64,000 nucleotides of DNA from an uncultured Neomegalonema sp. (GTDB taxonomy: Bacteria; Pseudomonadota; Alphaproteobacteria; Rhodobacterales; Rhodobacteraceae): assembly GCA_937957975.1 (NCBI GenBank), contig CALFFK010000010.1, positions 1-64,000 on the forward strand, written 5' to 3'. The notes under the pieces are model-generated. The model was not told the DNA's origin. It saw only the letters and a list, made by a program, of their open reading frames with translations, and ran no database searches. Position numbers and translations under genes: made by a program. Below, in pieces: positions 7,237 through 15,420 of this stretch (the stretch's first letter is position 1; every line of letters begins with the position of its first letter).

Positions 7237-8994
7237 TCAGTTCTCTCCCAGAAGGTCCATTTCGTCGTCATCGTCATCTTCGACGGGTGTGTCGGGCATA
7301 TCGGGGGCAACCCCGACCGGATTCAAGGGGATGGACAGCAATTCTCCATCGGGAAAGGCCGCAAGGGCCGCTGCGACAAGGGGGTGCTTGCGGACGCGTT
7401 GATCAAGGCCGTGGCTGGCCTCGGCACGGGTTTCCGCGACGGTGGGCTGGCCTTCTTCGTCACCGATGCTGATGGTCCAGCGGGTGTCGGTCCAGTGGCG
7501 TAACCGTTCGGAGAGGGTTCCGGCCAGATGTTCCGGCGCACCGGCAGCGGGGCGAAACTCGATGCGGCCCGGTGTGTATGAGATCAGGCGCAGACCCGTC
7601 TCGACATCATGCAACAGAACGCCGTCGCGTTTTTTGCGGATGAGCGCCACGACGGCCTCAAAGTCCTGCGGTAACGGAACAATTTCTGCGGCGGGCGCGG
7701 GGGAGGCCTGGCTATGCGGCTGGAGGGCGACTTTCGGTGCAGCAGAAGCGGAGGCAACCCGCAGGGTGCTGGTTGCACCCCCGCTGGAGGAGCCGCCGCC
7801 CGATGGGGAGGGCGAGGCAGTTGGTGCAGCGGGGGCCGCGCTTTCCAGCTTGCGAACCAGATCGCCGGGGGTAGGCAGATCGGCCACGGCGCATAACCGA
7901 ATGATGCTCATTTCTGCGGCCATGAGGGGGGAGGGCGCAGAGCGTGTTTCCTCCAGGGCTTTCAGGAGCATCTGCCACGACCGGGCCAGCACACGCATGG
8001 GCAATTTTCCGGCGAGTTCCCTGCCTCGCTCACGCGTTTCGGCGGGCAGGGAGGGATCGTCGGCAATATCGGGGGCAACTTTCAGAGTTGAGAGCCAATG
8101 CGCCGTTTCGGCCAGATCGTTGAGCGTAACTTCGGGGTCTGCACCGGAGCGGTATTGATCGCGCAATTCCATCAGTGCCGCCGCCGCCTCGCCCTGCATA
8201 ACCATGGCGAATAATTCGATGACACGGCTCCGGTCGGCAAGGCCCAGCATCGTGCGGATGGATGCCGCATCCTTGCCGCCATCCGCGATAGCCTGATCAA
8301 GCAGTGAGAGCGAGTCGCGTACTGACCCCTCCGCCGCCCGCGCAATCAACGAGAGGGCTTCGGCCTCGATCTCTACACCTTCGGCTTCCGCGATCCGGGC
8401 AAGATGGGCAATCAGGCGATCCGGCTCGACCCGGCGCAGGTCGAACCGCTGACACCGGGAAAGGACCGTGACCGGCATCTTGCGGATTTCGGTGGTGGCG
8501 AACAGGAATTTGACATGGGCGGGTGGTTCTTCGAGCGTTTTGAGCAGCCCGTTAAAGGCGTTCTTCGAGAGCATATGCGTCTCGTCGATGATATAGACCT
8601 TATAGCGGCCAATCGCGGGGCGATATTTTGCGCCCTCGATAATCTCGCGCACATCGTCGATGCCGGTATGGGAGGCAGCATCGAGTTCGATCACGTCCAC
8701 ATGCCGCCCTTCGGTGATGGCCGTGCAATTCCCGCACGTGCCGCATGGTTCGACGGTGGGACCACCATCCCCATCGGTACCAATGCAGTTCAACCCCTTT
8801 GCGATGATGCGGGCGGTGGTGGTCTTGCCGACCCCGCGCACGCCGGTCAGGACGTAGGCATGGTGGATGCGTCCGGATTCGAAGGCGTTGCGCAACACGC
8901 GCACCATCGCCTCCTGCCCGATCAGGGCATCGAAATCCTGTGGTCGATATTTGCGGGCGAGAACCTCATAGGCCCCGGATTCTTCATCTGCCAT
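7237..8994 (-). CDS. dnaX: DNA polymerase III subunit gamma/tau
   Basis: The clamp-loader motor subunit of the replicative polymerase, 585 residues. An N-terminal AAA+ module begins at YEVLARKYRPQDFDALIGQ and carries the P-loop GVRGVGKTTTARI near residues 45-57, a C4 zinc module (CGTCGNC), and the SRC-type arginine finger in VTVLSRCQRFDLRRV. A serine/alanine/proline-rich linker precedes a tau-specific C-terminal domain ending in an acidic EDDDDDEMD tail. The ATG at 8994 starts the conserved part; a longer frame upstream has no family match. I saw no A-rich slippery site of the E. coli type. Confidence 0.95.
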   Translation of the reverse strand: MADEESGAYEVLARKYRPQDFDALIGQEAMVRVLRNAFESGRIHHAYVLTGVRGVGKTTTARIIAKGLNCIGTDGDGGPTVEPCGTCGNCTAITEGRHVDVIELDAASHTGIDDVREIIEGAKYRPAIGRYKVYIIDETHMLSKNAFNGLLKTLEEPPAHVKFLFATTEIRKMPVTVLSRCQRFDLRRVEPDRLIAHLARIAEAEGVEIEAEALSLIARAAEGSVRDSLSLLDQAIADGGKDAASIRTMLGLADRSRVIELFAMVMQGEAAAALMELRDQYRSGADPEVTLNDLAETAHWLSTLKVAPDIADDPSLPAETRERGRELAGKLPMRVLARSWQMLLKALEETRSAPSPLMAAEMSIIRLCAVADLPTPGDLVRKLESAAPAAPTASPSPSGGGSSSGGATSTLRVASASAAPKVALQPHSQASPAPAAEIVPLPQDFEAVVALIRKKRDGVLLHDVETGLRLISYTPGRIEFRPAAGAPEHLAGTLSERLRHWTDTRWTISIGDEEGQPTVAETRAEASHGLDQRVRKHPLVAAALAAFPDGELLSIPLNPVGVAPDMPDTPVEDDDDDEMDLLGEN

Positions 8995-9053
8995 ACCCTC
9001 GTGTATCCCATTCCATGGGGCTGGTGACAAGCGGCGCGATGTACGGGTTATGG

Positions 9054-9947
9054 CTATTTCTTCATCGCCGCTGCGGCGAGGCGTTCGCGATTCAGTGTGT
9101 AGATGCCCGACGCGACGATGATCAATGCGCCGAGCCATGTCCAGCCATCGGGAAGCTGCCCGAATACGAAAAAGCCGTAGAGCGTCCCCCAGAGGATCAG
9201 GCTGTAATGTACGGGCGCGACAACAACGGCCTGCGCCGCATCAAGCGCCATGATAACGAGGGTTTCTGCGATGGCTGCAACAATCGCCATCCCGATAAGC
9301 AGGGCGATTTCGAGGCCGGAGGTCGGGTTTTGCCAGAAAAATGGCAGGGGAACCGTTAGAATCGCCCATGATACGATGGCGGTGTAGGCGACGGTGGTTT
9401 GCGTCCTGTCATCCCCGGCCAGCATACGCGACAGCACTTGCCGCAGGGCGAAGGCGGCGGCGGCGATGATAATAAGGCCAGCGGCGGGATGAATCACACC
9501 CATACCGGGGCGGATCACGATCAGGGTTCCGATGAATCCGATGCCCACGGCGGTCCAGCGGCGGATGCCAACCGACTCGCGCAGGATGATGGCCCCCATG
9601 ATCGTCACCATGAAGGGGGCAACGAAAGTGATCGCCACCGCATCGGCCAGCGGCACATAACTGACTCCAATGATAAACAGCGTGGCCGAACAGGCCGCAA
9701 GCGCACCGCGCCCGATTTGCAGTTTCGGATGTGCGGAGTGAAGGACCGACCGGCCCCGCAAGGCAATGAGAACCATCACGCCCAGCAGTAACCCAAGCTG
9801 ACGACACCAGACGATCTGAACCGGATGCAGTGTGTCTGTAAGGAACTTGGCCATTGTATCGACGCCGGAGAACAGAAACATCCCCGCCGCCATGAGCGCG
9901 ATGCCGCGCAGGCTGTTACTGTTTTTCGGGGTTGGAGATGCTCTCAA
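9054..9947 (-). CDS. DMT superfamily (EamA) transporter
   Basis: A 297-residue inner-membrane protein with about ten hydrophobic helices in two EamA halves, the layout of drug/metabolite exporters. The first half begins RGIALMAAGMFLFSGVDTMAKFL, and the second ends with LGALIIVASGIYTLNRE. The start is a TTG at 9947, the first possible start in the open frame; internal ATGs would cut the first helix. Its substrate cannot be told. The stop lies 59 bases upstream of the dnaX start, so the two may share a transcript. Confidence 0.85.
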   Translation of the reverse strand: MRASPTPKNSNSLRGIALMAAGMFLFSGVDTMAKFLTDTLHPVQIVWCRQLGLLLGVMVLIALRGRSVLHSAHPKLQIGRGALAACSATLFIIGVSYVPLADAVAITFVAPFMVTIMGAIILRESVGIRRWTAVGIGFIGTLIVIRPGMGVIHPAAGLIIIAAAAFALRQVLSRMLAGDDRTQTTVAYTAIVSWAILTVPLPFFWQNPTSGLEIALLIGMAIVAAIAETLVIMALDAAQAVVVAPVHYSLILWGTLYGFFVFGQLPDGWTWLGALIIVASGIYTLNRERLAAAAMKK

Positions 9948-10095
9948 TGGTGCGATTGGGGGTATAGCGATCTCGTCTCTCCACCAATCATCGGAACCGA
10001 TGGATCAGTGTTAACCATGGGGAGTGCGCTCGTCTATCGCTCAACTTTTGTAAAGCGCGGTCAGTTCTGATGATCTGGCCTGATGGCGTTTTGCA

Positions 10096-10575
10096 CTACC
10101 CGTGGCATCGCTTTGCCTTGCGGTCACTGCCGCACCAGCATGGATCGTTGCGTCCGGGGCGGTAAGGACCAAGCTGTTCGCCGTTGGTATAGACCCACGC
10201 ACCGGCGTCACGAATGAAGTGTGAGCGTTCGTGCATCTGGCCAAGGTCGCCGGTCCGGGGTGGTTTGGGGCGAAAGGCGGCAGCGAAAGTGACGGTGCCT
10301 TTGGTGTCGTTCAGGCCGCCCTTTTGCGTATCGAGAATAACGAGGTTCAGCCAGTCCGTTGCGGCAATGCTGCGGGCTATATCGGTGTGTTCGGTCGTGC
10401 CGCGCGATGTGCTGTGATGGGTGGTGACGAGGTATTCGATGGCCCCCTCGCAAAACGCAGTATAGCGCGAGCGCATGAGAGCCTGCGCTGTCTCGGCTGG
10501 GCGCAAACCGGACAGACGGGGTTCGCAGCATTCGGCGAAGGGCGCACCTGAATGGCAAGGGCACGGACGATTCAT
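10096..10575 (-). CDS. YchJ family protein with two SEC-C motifs
   Basis: A 159-residue protein of the YchJ (UPF0225) family. It has a cysteine-rich SEC-C motif at each end: CPCHSGAPFAECC at residues 5-17 and DPCWCGSDRKAKRCH near the C-terminus, both zinc-binding modules like the SecA tail. Between them is the NTF2-like YchJ middle domain (RSRYTAFCEGAIEYL, DTQKGGLNDTKGTVTF). The family's cellular role is not established. It stands alone between a DMT transporter and a short glycine-rich gene. Confidence 0.88.
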   Translation of the reverse strand: MNRPCPCHSGAPFAECCEPRLSGLRPAETAQALMRSRYTAFCEGAIEYLVTTHHSTSRGTTEHTDIARSIAATDWLNLVILDTQKGGLNDTKGTVTFAAAFRPKPPRTGDLGQMHERSHFIRDAGAWVYTNGEQLGPYRPGRNDPCWCGSDRKAKRCHG

Positions 10576-10665
10576 GGCTTATTGTAATCCTTGTTTAGCC
10601 GAATTGGATTGTCACTCCCTGCAATGATTTATCGCAAAATGGGTCACACTGGGGGCGCAGGACGT

Positions 10666-10695
10666 AAAAAAGGGCCGCTCTCATCGAGGCGGCCC
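10666..10695 (-). terminator. Rho-independent terminator after the glycine-rich gene
   Basis: Read on the minus strand, a GC-rich stem (GGGCCGCC side at 10695-10689, GCGGCCC side at 10678-10672) is followed by six Ts (10671-10666). It lies 60 bases past the stop of the 96-residue glycine-rich protein and is a classic intrinsic terminator for it. Confidence 0.82.
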
Positions 10696-10755
10696 CATCG
10701 TTTTATCATATGCCGTTATGTCGTCTGAACAGGAACGACATGGGGTTGTCAGATC

Positions 10756-11046
10756 TCAGCGGCCCATCGCGCTTTTAACAGCACCGATGATGGCCATGAG
10801 AGCGCCGCCACCAACGCCGCCCGTGGCAAGGCTGCCAACGATAGAGCCGACATCGACGCCACCGCTTGCTGCGCCTGCTGCGGCACCGCCCATGCCGAGC
10901 ATTCCCAGAATGCTGCCGCCAAGGCCGCCGCCGAGGATACCCGCGATGGAGTTGCCCGCTGTGCCGAGGCTGAGATTTTTGAACAGACTGCCCGCGACGT
11001 TACCGCCTATGGCACCTGAAGCGAGTGAAATAATCATTGGAAGCAT
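10756..11046 (-). CDS. Small glycine/alanine-rich hypothetical protein
   Basis: A 96-residue protein made almost entirely of Gly, Ala, Ser and branched hydrophobics, with GxxxG-like runs (AGILGGGLGGSILGMLGMGG) typical of glycine-zipper membrane proteins and only a few charged residues, mostly at the C-terminus (KSAMGR). No known enzyme domain is visible. A good ribosome-binding site (AAGGGGA) stands before the ATG and a strong terminator follows, so it looks like a real single-gene transcript. A membrane-associated or self-assembling role is a guess. Confidence 0.62.
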   Translation of the reverse strand: MLPMIISLASGAIGGNVAGSLFKNLSLGTAGNSIAGILGGGLGGSILGMLGMGGAAAGAASGGVDVGSIVGSLATGGVGGGALMAIIGAVKSAMGR

Positions 11047-11259
11047 TGTATCGTCCCCTTAACCTGTTTGCCTGTGGCGACGTGCCACGAGATTTGTCCG
11101 GTTCAAGCACTGCTTGCCATTGCGATCATCCGCCGCAACGGCGAGGCTTGACGTTATATGGAATCGCAATCCCAAACCGATTTACATCCCTCGCGATTTC
11201 GTGAGAGATGTCAAATTGATTAAGCAAATCATGGTTCAACCCAAAGGTGCGTATGGGTA

Positions 11260-11547
11260 TCAGGCTCCTTCGACGATCACGATTTCCGAGTCGGAATAGG
11301 CCTGTCGCAGTTTTGCCGCTTCCTGATACCCTTCGGAGTTATAGCATTCGAGCGCCCGCGCGTAGCTGTCGAACTCCACGACGACATGGCGCGAGCGGAT
11401 CGTGCCTTCCGGCCCCTCGCATTGTCCGCCCCGCACCAGGAACTTGCCGCCGAAGCGTTCCAGAACCGGGGTGTCGAGCTTAACATATTGTGGGTAGTTT
11501 TCGACATCCGTGACATCAACATGGACGATCCAGTAACCTTTTGGCAT
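11260..11547 (-). CDS. DUF1330 domain protein
   Basis: A 95-residue dimeric alpha-beta barrel-type small protein of the DUF1330 family. The opening PKGYWIVHVDVTDVENYPQY, the central GGKFLVRGG, and the RHVVVEFDSYARALECYNSEGYQ segment match the family layout closely. Function is unknown. The ATG at 11547 is preferred because AGAGGA lies 9 bases upstream; two earlier in-frame ATGs (11556, 11577) sit on or before that site. It is divergent from the signal peptide peptidase gene, 38 bases away. Confidence 0.85.
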   Translation of the reverse strand: MPKGYWIVHVDVTDVENYPQYVKLDTPVLERFGGKFLVRGGQCEGPEGTIRSRHVVVEFDSYARALECYNSEGYQEAAKLRQAYSDSEIVIVEGA

Positions 11548-11585
11548 TTCTTTCATTCCTCTCGAAGTTTCCGGCAAAGGGCCGC

Positions 11586-12506
11586 ATGATGAATCAGATC
11601 GAAGAATACGAGGAACGCAAGAAACTTCGGCGCAGCAGGTTCCGCTGGCGCGTCGTTGCCTTGCTCGCAGTGCTGATCGCAGGGGGCGTGGCGCTGTCGC
11701 GAGTGCAGCCGGAGCGCGGCGCGCATGTCGCTCGCTTCGATGTGGACGGAATTATTATGGGCGACCCTGATCGCGCCAAGCTGCTGCGCCGTATCGCGAA
11801 GAATAACAACATCAAGGCGCTGGTCGTGCGAATCAATTCGCCGGGGGGCACGGTTACGGGGTCAGAGGAACTCTACGACGTGCTGCGTGAGGTGGCAGAG
11901 AAAAAGCCGGTCGTGGCGACGATGGGAGATGTGGCGGCGTCGGGTGGTTACATCACGGCACTGGCTGCCGATCATATCGTAGCGATGAGCAATACGATCA
12001 CTGGTTCGGTCGGTGTGATCTTTCAGGCTCCGAATTTCCATGAACTGATGGAGAAAGTCGGTGTGCAGATGGTTGAGATCAAGAGTGGGGATCTGAAAGC
12101 TGAACCGACGCCCTTCAAGCCTGTCGATCCCGACATTATCGCGGCAGAGCGGGAATTGGTGGATGATTCCTTTGAATGGTTCCTCGGATTGGTGGGGGAG
12201 CGACGCGATATTGGCGATAACGCGATGGCAGAGATTCGCCGGGGCGGTGTCTTTACCGGGCGCATGGCGCTGGAGCGCGGCTTGATCGATACCCTGGGTG
12301 GCATGAACGCAGTACGAGAATGGCTCAATGAAGAACGCGATGTTGCGAAGAACCTCGAACTCGTCGTCTACGAGGTGAAGGAAAAAGGGTCGTTGCCCTT
12401 TGATTTTTTACTCGGTGGGAGTGCTTTGCGTAGCGCACAGGGCGCTTTTGACGCATTGGGGGTTGGTGAACGGATGAAGGCCGGGCTTTGGGCAATCTAT
12501 CGCTGA
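11586..12506 (+). CDS. sppA: Signal peptide peptidase SppA-type S49 serine protease
   Basis: A 306-residue inner-membrane protease that cuts leftover signal peptides. One membrane helix lies at residues 21-38 after a basic N-terminus. The S49 core follows: VRINSPGGTVTGSEELY, the nucleophile Ser119 in AASGGY, and the general-base Lys171 in SGDLKAEPTPF. This is the short, single-domain SppA type. The start is ATG at 11586 (a second ATG follows at once), with AAGGG upstream. ihfB, lapA and trpF follow on the same strand. Confidence 0.92.
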   Translation: MMNQIEEYEERKKLRRSRFRWRVVALLAVLIAGGVALSRVQPERGAHVARFDVDGIIMGDPDRAKLLRRIAKNNNIKALVVRINSPGGTVTGSEELYDVLREVAEKKPVVATMGDVAASGGYITALAADHIVAMSNTITGSVGVIFQAPNFHELMEKVGVQMVEIKSGDLKAEPTPFKPVDPDIIAAERELVDDSFEWFLGLVGERRDIGDNAMAEIRRGGVFTGRMALERGLIDTLGGMNAVREWLNEERDVAKNLELVVYEVKEKGSLPFDFLLGGSALRSAQGAFDALGVGERMKAGLWAIYR

Positions 12507-12532
12507 GGTGAAAATCCATAAAAAATAGGGGG

Positions 12533-12561
12533 TTGACGACATGGCCCCCTCACAGTGTAGT
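12533..12561 (+). promoter_or_regulatory. Candidate ihfB promoter
   Basis: TTGACG at 12533-12538 and TGTAGT at 12556-12561 are 17 bases apart, a good -35 and a weak -10, lying about 75 bases before the ihfB start. This suggests ihfB has its own promoter within the sppA-trpF gene run. Confidence 0.4.
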
Positions 12562-12634
12562 TGAAATGGTTAAGGAGTGTGGTGGCAAGAGTGCCATCGC
12601 GGGACGTACGCGAGAGCTATTCGTGGGGGCAAGA

Positions 12635-12931
12635 ATGATAAAATCGGAACTCATTGCGATACTCGCTGAGGAAAACCCGCATCTCTATCAACGGGATGTG
12701 GAGAGGGTCGTCTCGACTGTATTTGAGACGATTACCGATGCGTTGGCCGAGGGAAACCGGGTCGAACTGCGCGGTTTTGGGGCATTTTCCGTCAAATCAC
12801 GCGAGAGTCGGATGGGCCGCAATCCTCGCACAGGCGAGTCTGTTCCTGTGCCTGCCAAGCATGTCCCTTTCTTCAAGACAGGCAAAGAGTTGCGCGAAAG
12901 ACTTAATGAGGATTATAAAGGGGACGAGTAA
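12635..12931 (+). CDS. ihfB: Integration host factor subunit beta
   Basis: A 98-residue DNA-bending protein that pairs with IHF-alpha. It begins [17 protein letters not shown] and carries the HU/IHF signature with the DNA-intercalating arm [21 protein letters not shown] at about residues 60-80, including the conserved proline. The ATG at 12635 gives the exact family N-terminus; a longer in-frame opening at 12533 falls inside the proposed promoter. It lies in the common sppA-ihfB-lapA-trpF order of alphaproteobacteria. Confidence 0.96.
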   Translation: MIKSELIAILAEENPHLYQRDVERVVSTVFETITDALAEGNRVELRGFGAFSVKSRESRMGRNPRTGESVPVPAKHVPFFKTGKELRERLNEDYKGDE

Positions 12932-12952
12932 TCCGGCGCGAGGTCACCTCCG

Positions 12953-13273
12953 ATGCGTTTCCTGACGATCCTTATCTCGATTTTTGTGGGCATCATGCTC
13001 TGTGCCGTCTTCCTTGGGAACGGCCATGGAGTTCATGTCAATCTGGAACCCTTCGTGAAACGGCCTTTGCCGCCAGCGACACCCTACAGAATCATGCCGC
13101 TTTGGGTGGTGATGATTTCCTGTGCGGGTATTGGTGCAGTGCTTGGTTACCTACTTGGCATCAGTGGCAATAATTATACAGCGCCTGCCACGTCCGCGCC
13201 CGCTTCGGGGCCGAAGAAGGTAGCCGAACATGATTATCTATTGATCGACGCAGCCGGAAATCGGCGTGGCTGA
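12953..13273 (+). CDS. LapA (DUF1049) domain membrane protein
   Basis: A 106-residue inner-membrane protein with two hydrophobic helices, residues 3-22 and about 48-68, separated by a short loop; the second is followed by a polar tail rich in Ala, Pro and Ser. This is the LapA layout, a family linked to lipopolysaccharide assembly in E. coli. Its position between ihfB and trpF is usual in alphaproteobacteria. The stop overlaps the trpF start by one base, indicating coupling. Confidence 0.82.
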   Translation: MRFLTILISIFVGIMLCAVFLGNGHGVHVNLEPFVKRPLPPATPYRIMPLWVVMISCAGIGAVLGYLLGISGNNYTAPATSAPASGPKKVAEHDYLLIDAAGNRRG

Positions 13274-13905
13274 TGGCTGATGCAAAGATCTGTGGGTTAT
13301 CGACGGCGGAGAGTGTCACTGCTGCCGTTGAAGCAGGTGCACGGTTTATTGGTTTCGTATTCTACCCTCCCTCGCCCCGTGCTGTGACGACGGCACAGGC
13401 GGCTGCGCTCGCAGTTGAAGTGCCGCCGGGGATCGGGAAGGTCGGATTGTTGGTTGATCCAACGGATGAAGACATTGATGCGGTAACGGCGACCGTGCCG
13501 CTCGATTTTATACAGGTACACAAGGTCAGTGATCGGGATCGGTTGGGCGTGATCCGGGCGCGCGCTGGGTTGCCCCTCATAGTCGCGCAGGCCGTCGAGA
13601 CGACGGATGATGTTGATGCGGGGCTGGCGTTTGTGGGGGTGGCGGATATGCTGCTCTTTGATGCAAAACCGGCGCAGGATGCGACGCTGCCGGGCGGCAA
13701 TGGGGTGGCCTTCGACTGGCGGCTTTTGGCGAACCGCCGCATTCCAGTACCATGGATGCTTGCGGGGGGACTGACCCCCGATAACGTGGCGCAAGGCGTG
13801 AGGCTGACCGGAACCCGGATCGTCGATGTTTCATCGGGCGTCGAGAGCGCCCCCGGCGTCAAGGATGCCGATGCAATCCGGGCATTCGTAACGGCGGCGC
13901 GGTAA
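13273..13905 (+). CDS. trpF: Phosphoribosylanthranilate isomerase
   Basis: The third enzyme of tryptophan synthesis, which converts N-(5-phosphoribosyl)anthranilate to its carboxyphenylamino-deoxyribulose isomer. The 210-residue TIM barrel has the catalytic Cys7 in KICGL and Asp130 in LLFDAK, plus phosphate-binding AGGLTPDNV and DVSSGVES. The usual HG after IQ is HK here (IQVHKVSD), a small departure. trpA and trpB lie about 7 kb away on the other strand, rather than directly following as in many relatives. Confidence 0.95.
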   Translation: MADAKICGLSTAESVTAAVEAGARFIGFVFYPPSPRAVTTAQAAALAVEVPPGIGKVGLLVDPTDEDIDAVTATVPLDFIQVHKVSDRDRLGVIRARAGLPLIVAQAVETTDDVDAGLAFVGVADMLLFDAKPAQDATLPGGNGVAFDWRLLANRRIPVPWMLAGGLTPDNVAQGVRLTGTRIVDVSSGVESAPGVKDADAIRAFVTAAR

Positions 13906-13907
13906 CG

Positions 13908-14351
13908 TCAGACCTGTCGCGCTTCGACCCGCGCCCGTGCCAGCCCGCTGTCGCGGTCGGGGATACCGAGAAGGCCACAGACCTTGCGGACAAGATGATC
14001 CTCTTCAAAATCGCGGTCGCCATCGGTTAGGATAACATCCCATAGGTCTTCGAGAATGCGCACACGGTCTTCAAAAGGCGTGGATTCTTTCAGGGCATGG
14101 GTAAAGCGGAATACATCGACCGCTTCCTGCTGCGCTGTTTCCGCCTTGAGAAGCAGAGCCTGGGCGGCTGCTTCATCCAATTCTTCCTCCCGCATCAGGA
14201 TGCGAAGGATCGCGGCCCGCTCTGTCGGAGCATAGTCGTCATCGCGGCGGGCGGCTTCGACGAGCAGGGCAGCAAGAGCCAATGCGCCGGAGATGTGATG
14301 CCCGGCGGCGGGGTCTTCACTACGGAACAGGCGGGCAAGGCTATCGAACAC
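13908..14351 (-). CDS. TerB-like (tellurite resistance/DnaJ-type) protein
   Basis: A 147-residue all-helical acidic protein of the TerB family. The segments ALAALLVEAARRDDDYAPTERAAILRIL and LWDVILTDGDRDFEEDHLVRKVCGLLGI are the two acidic helix-loop motifs typical of the fold. Such proteins are usually cytoplasmic and of unknown role; a link to tellurite resistance is by name only. The start is a GTG at 14351 with GGAGAA upstream, and both lie inside a long hairpin (14349-14390) that may control translation. It is convergent with trpF, with 2 bases between stops. Confidence 0.8.
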   Translation of the reverse strand: MFDSLARLFRSEDPAAGHHISGALALAALLVEAARRDDDYAPTERAAILRILMREEELDEAAAQALLLKAETAQQEAVDVFRFTHALKESTPFEDRVRILEDLWDVILTDGDRDFEEDHLVRKVCGLLGIPDRDSGLARARVEARQV

Positions 14352-14390
14352 GATGATTTCTCCGGGAAAACTGTCCCGGAGAAGATCGTG
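14349..14390 (-). promoter_or_regulatory. Hairpin burying the TerB-gene start and ribosome-binding site
   Basis: On the minus strand CACGAT-C-TTCTCCGGGA pairs with TCCCGGAGAA-ATC-ATCGTG: a 10-base stem and a 6-base stem separated by a 1x3 internal loop, with a 6-base terminal loop. The 3' arm contains both the GGAG ribosome-binding site and the GTG start codon of the TerB-like gene, so the folded mRNA would block initiation. Confidence 0.6.
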
Positions 14391-14405
14391 CCGGGAAAAG
14401 CGGTT

Positions 14406-15305
14406 TCAAGCTGTATTGTCGAGCAGGGCCATTACGGCGGGCCATGCGGCAGGATCAGTGACTGACTTCTCACGGCAGAAAGGATTACAAAAGCCGATTA
14501 TCCTGCCGTTTATTTTTGCAAGGCTGTCAGGCTGAACCGGCTCGCGGGAATAGGGGCAGGTCGTGTTGATCGCATCGGATGCGTCGCCGTGATGGCGACT
14601 GGCCGGTAGCGGAGTGGGGCGAGGCGCGTTTTCCGGCCCAGTGGCGGGCAGATCGAGATCGTAGCGGGTGAGGATACGCGGATCAGCATCGGCCATGGCG
14701 TGCCAGCGGCGGAAGGATGGGTGGGCGTAGATCGTCTTCACATAGGCTTTGGAAGGGGCATTCAGCGCAAAACCATAGGTGATAAAGCGCGTGGCGACAG
14801 GGGCGAACATGGCGTCCACCGCGCCAAATGTTTCTCCGCCCAGATACGGACCACCGAACCTGTTGAGCGCCCAGGACCAGAGTTCCTGTACCCGGTTTGC
14901 ATCTGCGCTTTCCGCTTCGGTTGGTTCGAACCCGTTATAAATACGGCGCAGATTCATCGAAGGGCGATCACGCAGGGCGCGGAAACTGGCGTGCATCTCT
15001 GCGGCCAGTGAGCGCACACCTGCTCGCGCGGCCACATCCTGCGGCCAATGGCCCGCATCGGGATGGCGTTCGGCGAGGGTTTCGGCAATCGCAAGGCTTT
15101 CCCAGACCAGCGCGTCTGCGCCGTCGATCTCCAGTGCAGGAACCGTGCGGGCGGGGGCATTGCGGGTCTGCATATCTGTGAAGGCATCGGAATACATCGG
15201 TATCCATGCAGGGCGGAAGGGAATCCCGAATGCATCAAGCAGCAGCCAGCCGCGTAGTGACCAGCTCGAATAGGCGGCATCGCCGAGATAGAGAGTATAA
15301 GCCAT
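14406..15305 (-). CDS. Glutathione S-transferase with cysteine-rich C-terminal tail
   Basis: A 299-residue protein. The first 215 or so residues are a GST: a thioredoxin-fold opening (TLYLGDAAYSSWSLRGW), the cis-proline region ARTVPALEID, and a helical second domain with GETFGAVDAMFAPVATRF. After a proline-rich linker, the last 45 residues hold CPYSREPV and GFCNPFCREK, a likely metal-binding module resembling short YHS/TRASH-like zinc motifs. ATG 15305 has AAGGAG upstream. It may conjugate glutathione to an unknown substrate; the tail's role is not known. Confidence 0.85.
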   Translation of the reverse strand: MAYTLYLGDAAYSSWSLRGWLLLDAFGIPFRPAWIPMYSDAFTDMQTRNAPARTVPALEIDGADALVWESLAIAETLAERHPDAGHWPQDVAARAGVRSLAAEMHASFRALRDRPSMNLRRIYNGFEPTEAESADANRVQELWSWALNRFGGPYLGGETFGAVDAMFAPVATRFITYGFALNAPSKAYVKTIYAHPSFRRWHAMADADPRILTRYDLDLPATGPENAPRPTPLPASRHHGDASDAINTTCPYSREPVQPDSLAKINGRIIGFCNPFCREKSVTDPAAWPAVMALLDNTA

Positions 15306-15420
15306 GGAACGCTCCTTTTTCGTATCCGATGGTGGACGATATAACAAAGCGGGACCAGTCACCTTTCATGCGGTTGCCTATAACGAATGGTCATTGACGA
15401 CAGGCGCGTGAGCCACATCT

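Noticed and set aside
7237-8994. Programmed frameshift in dnaX
   Set aside because: I saw no A6G-type slippery run with a following hairpin near the gamma/tau border.
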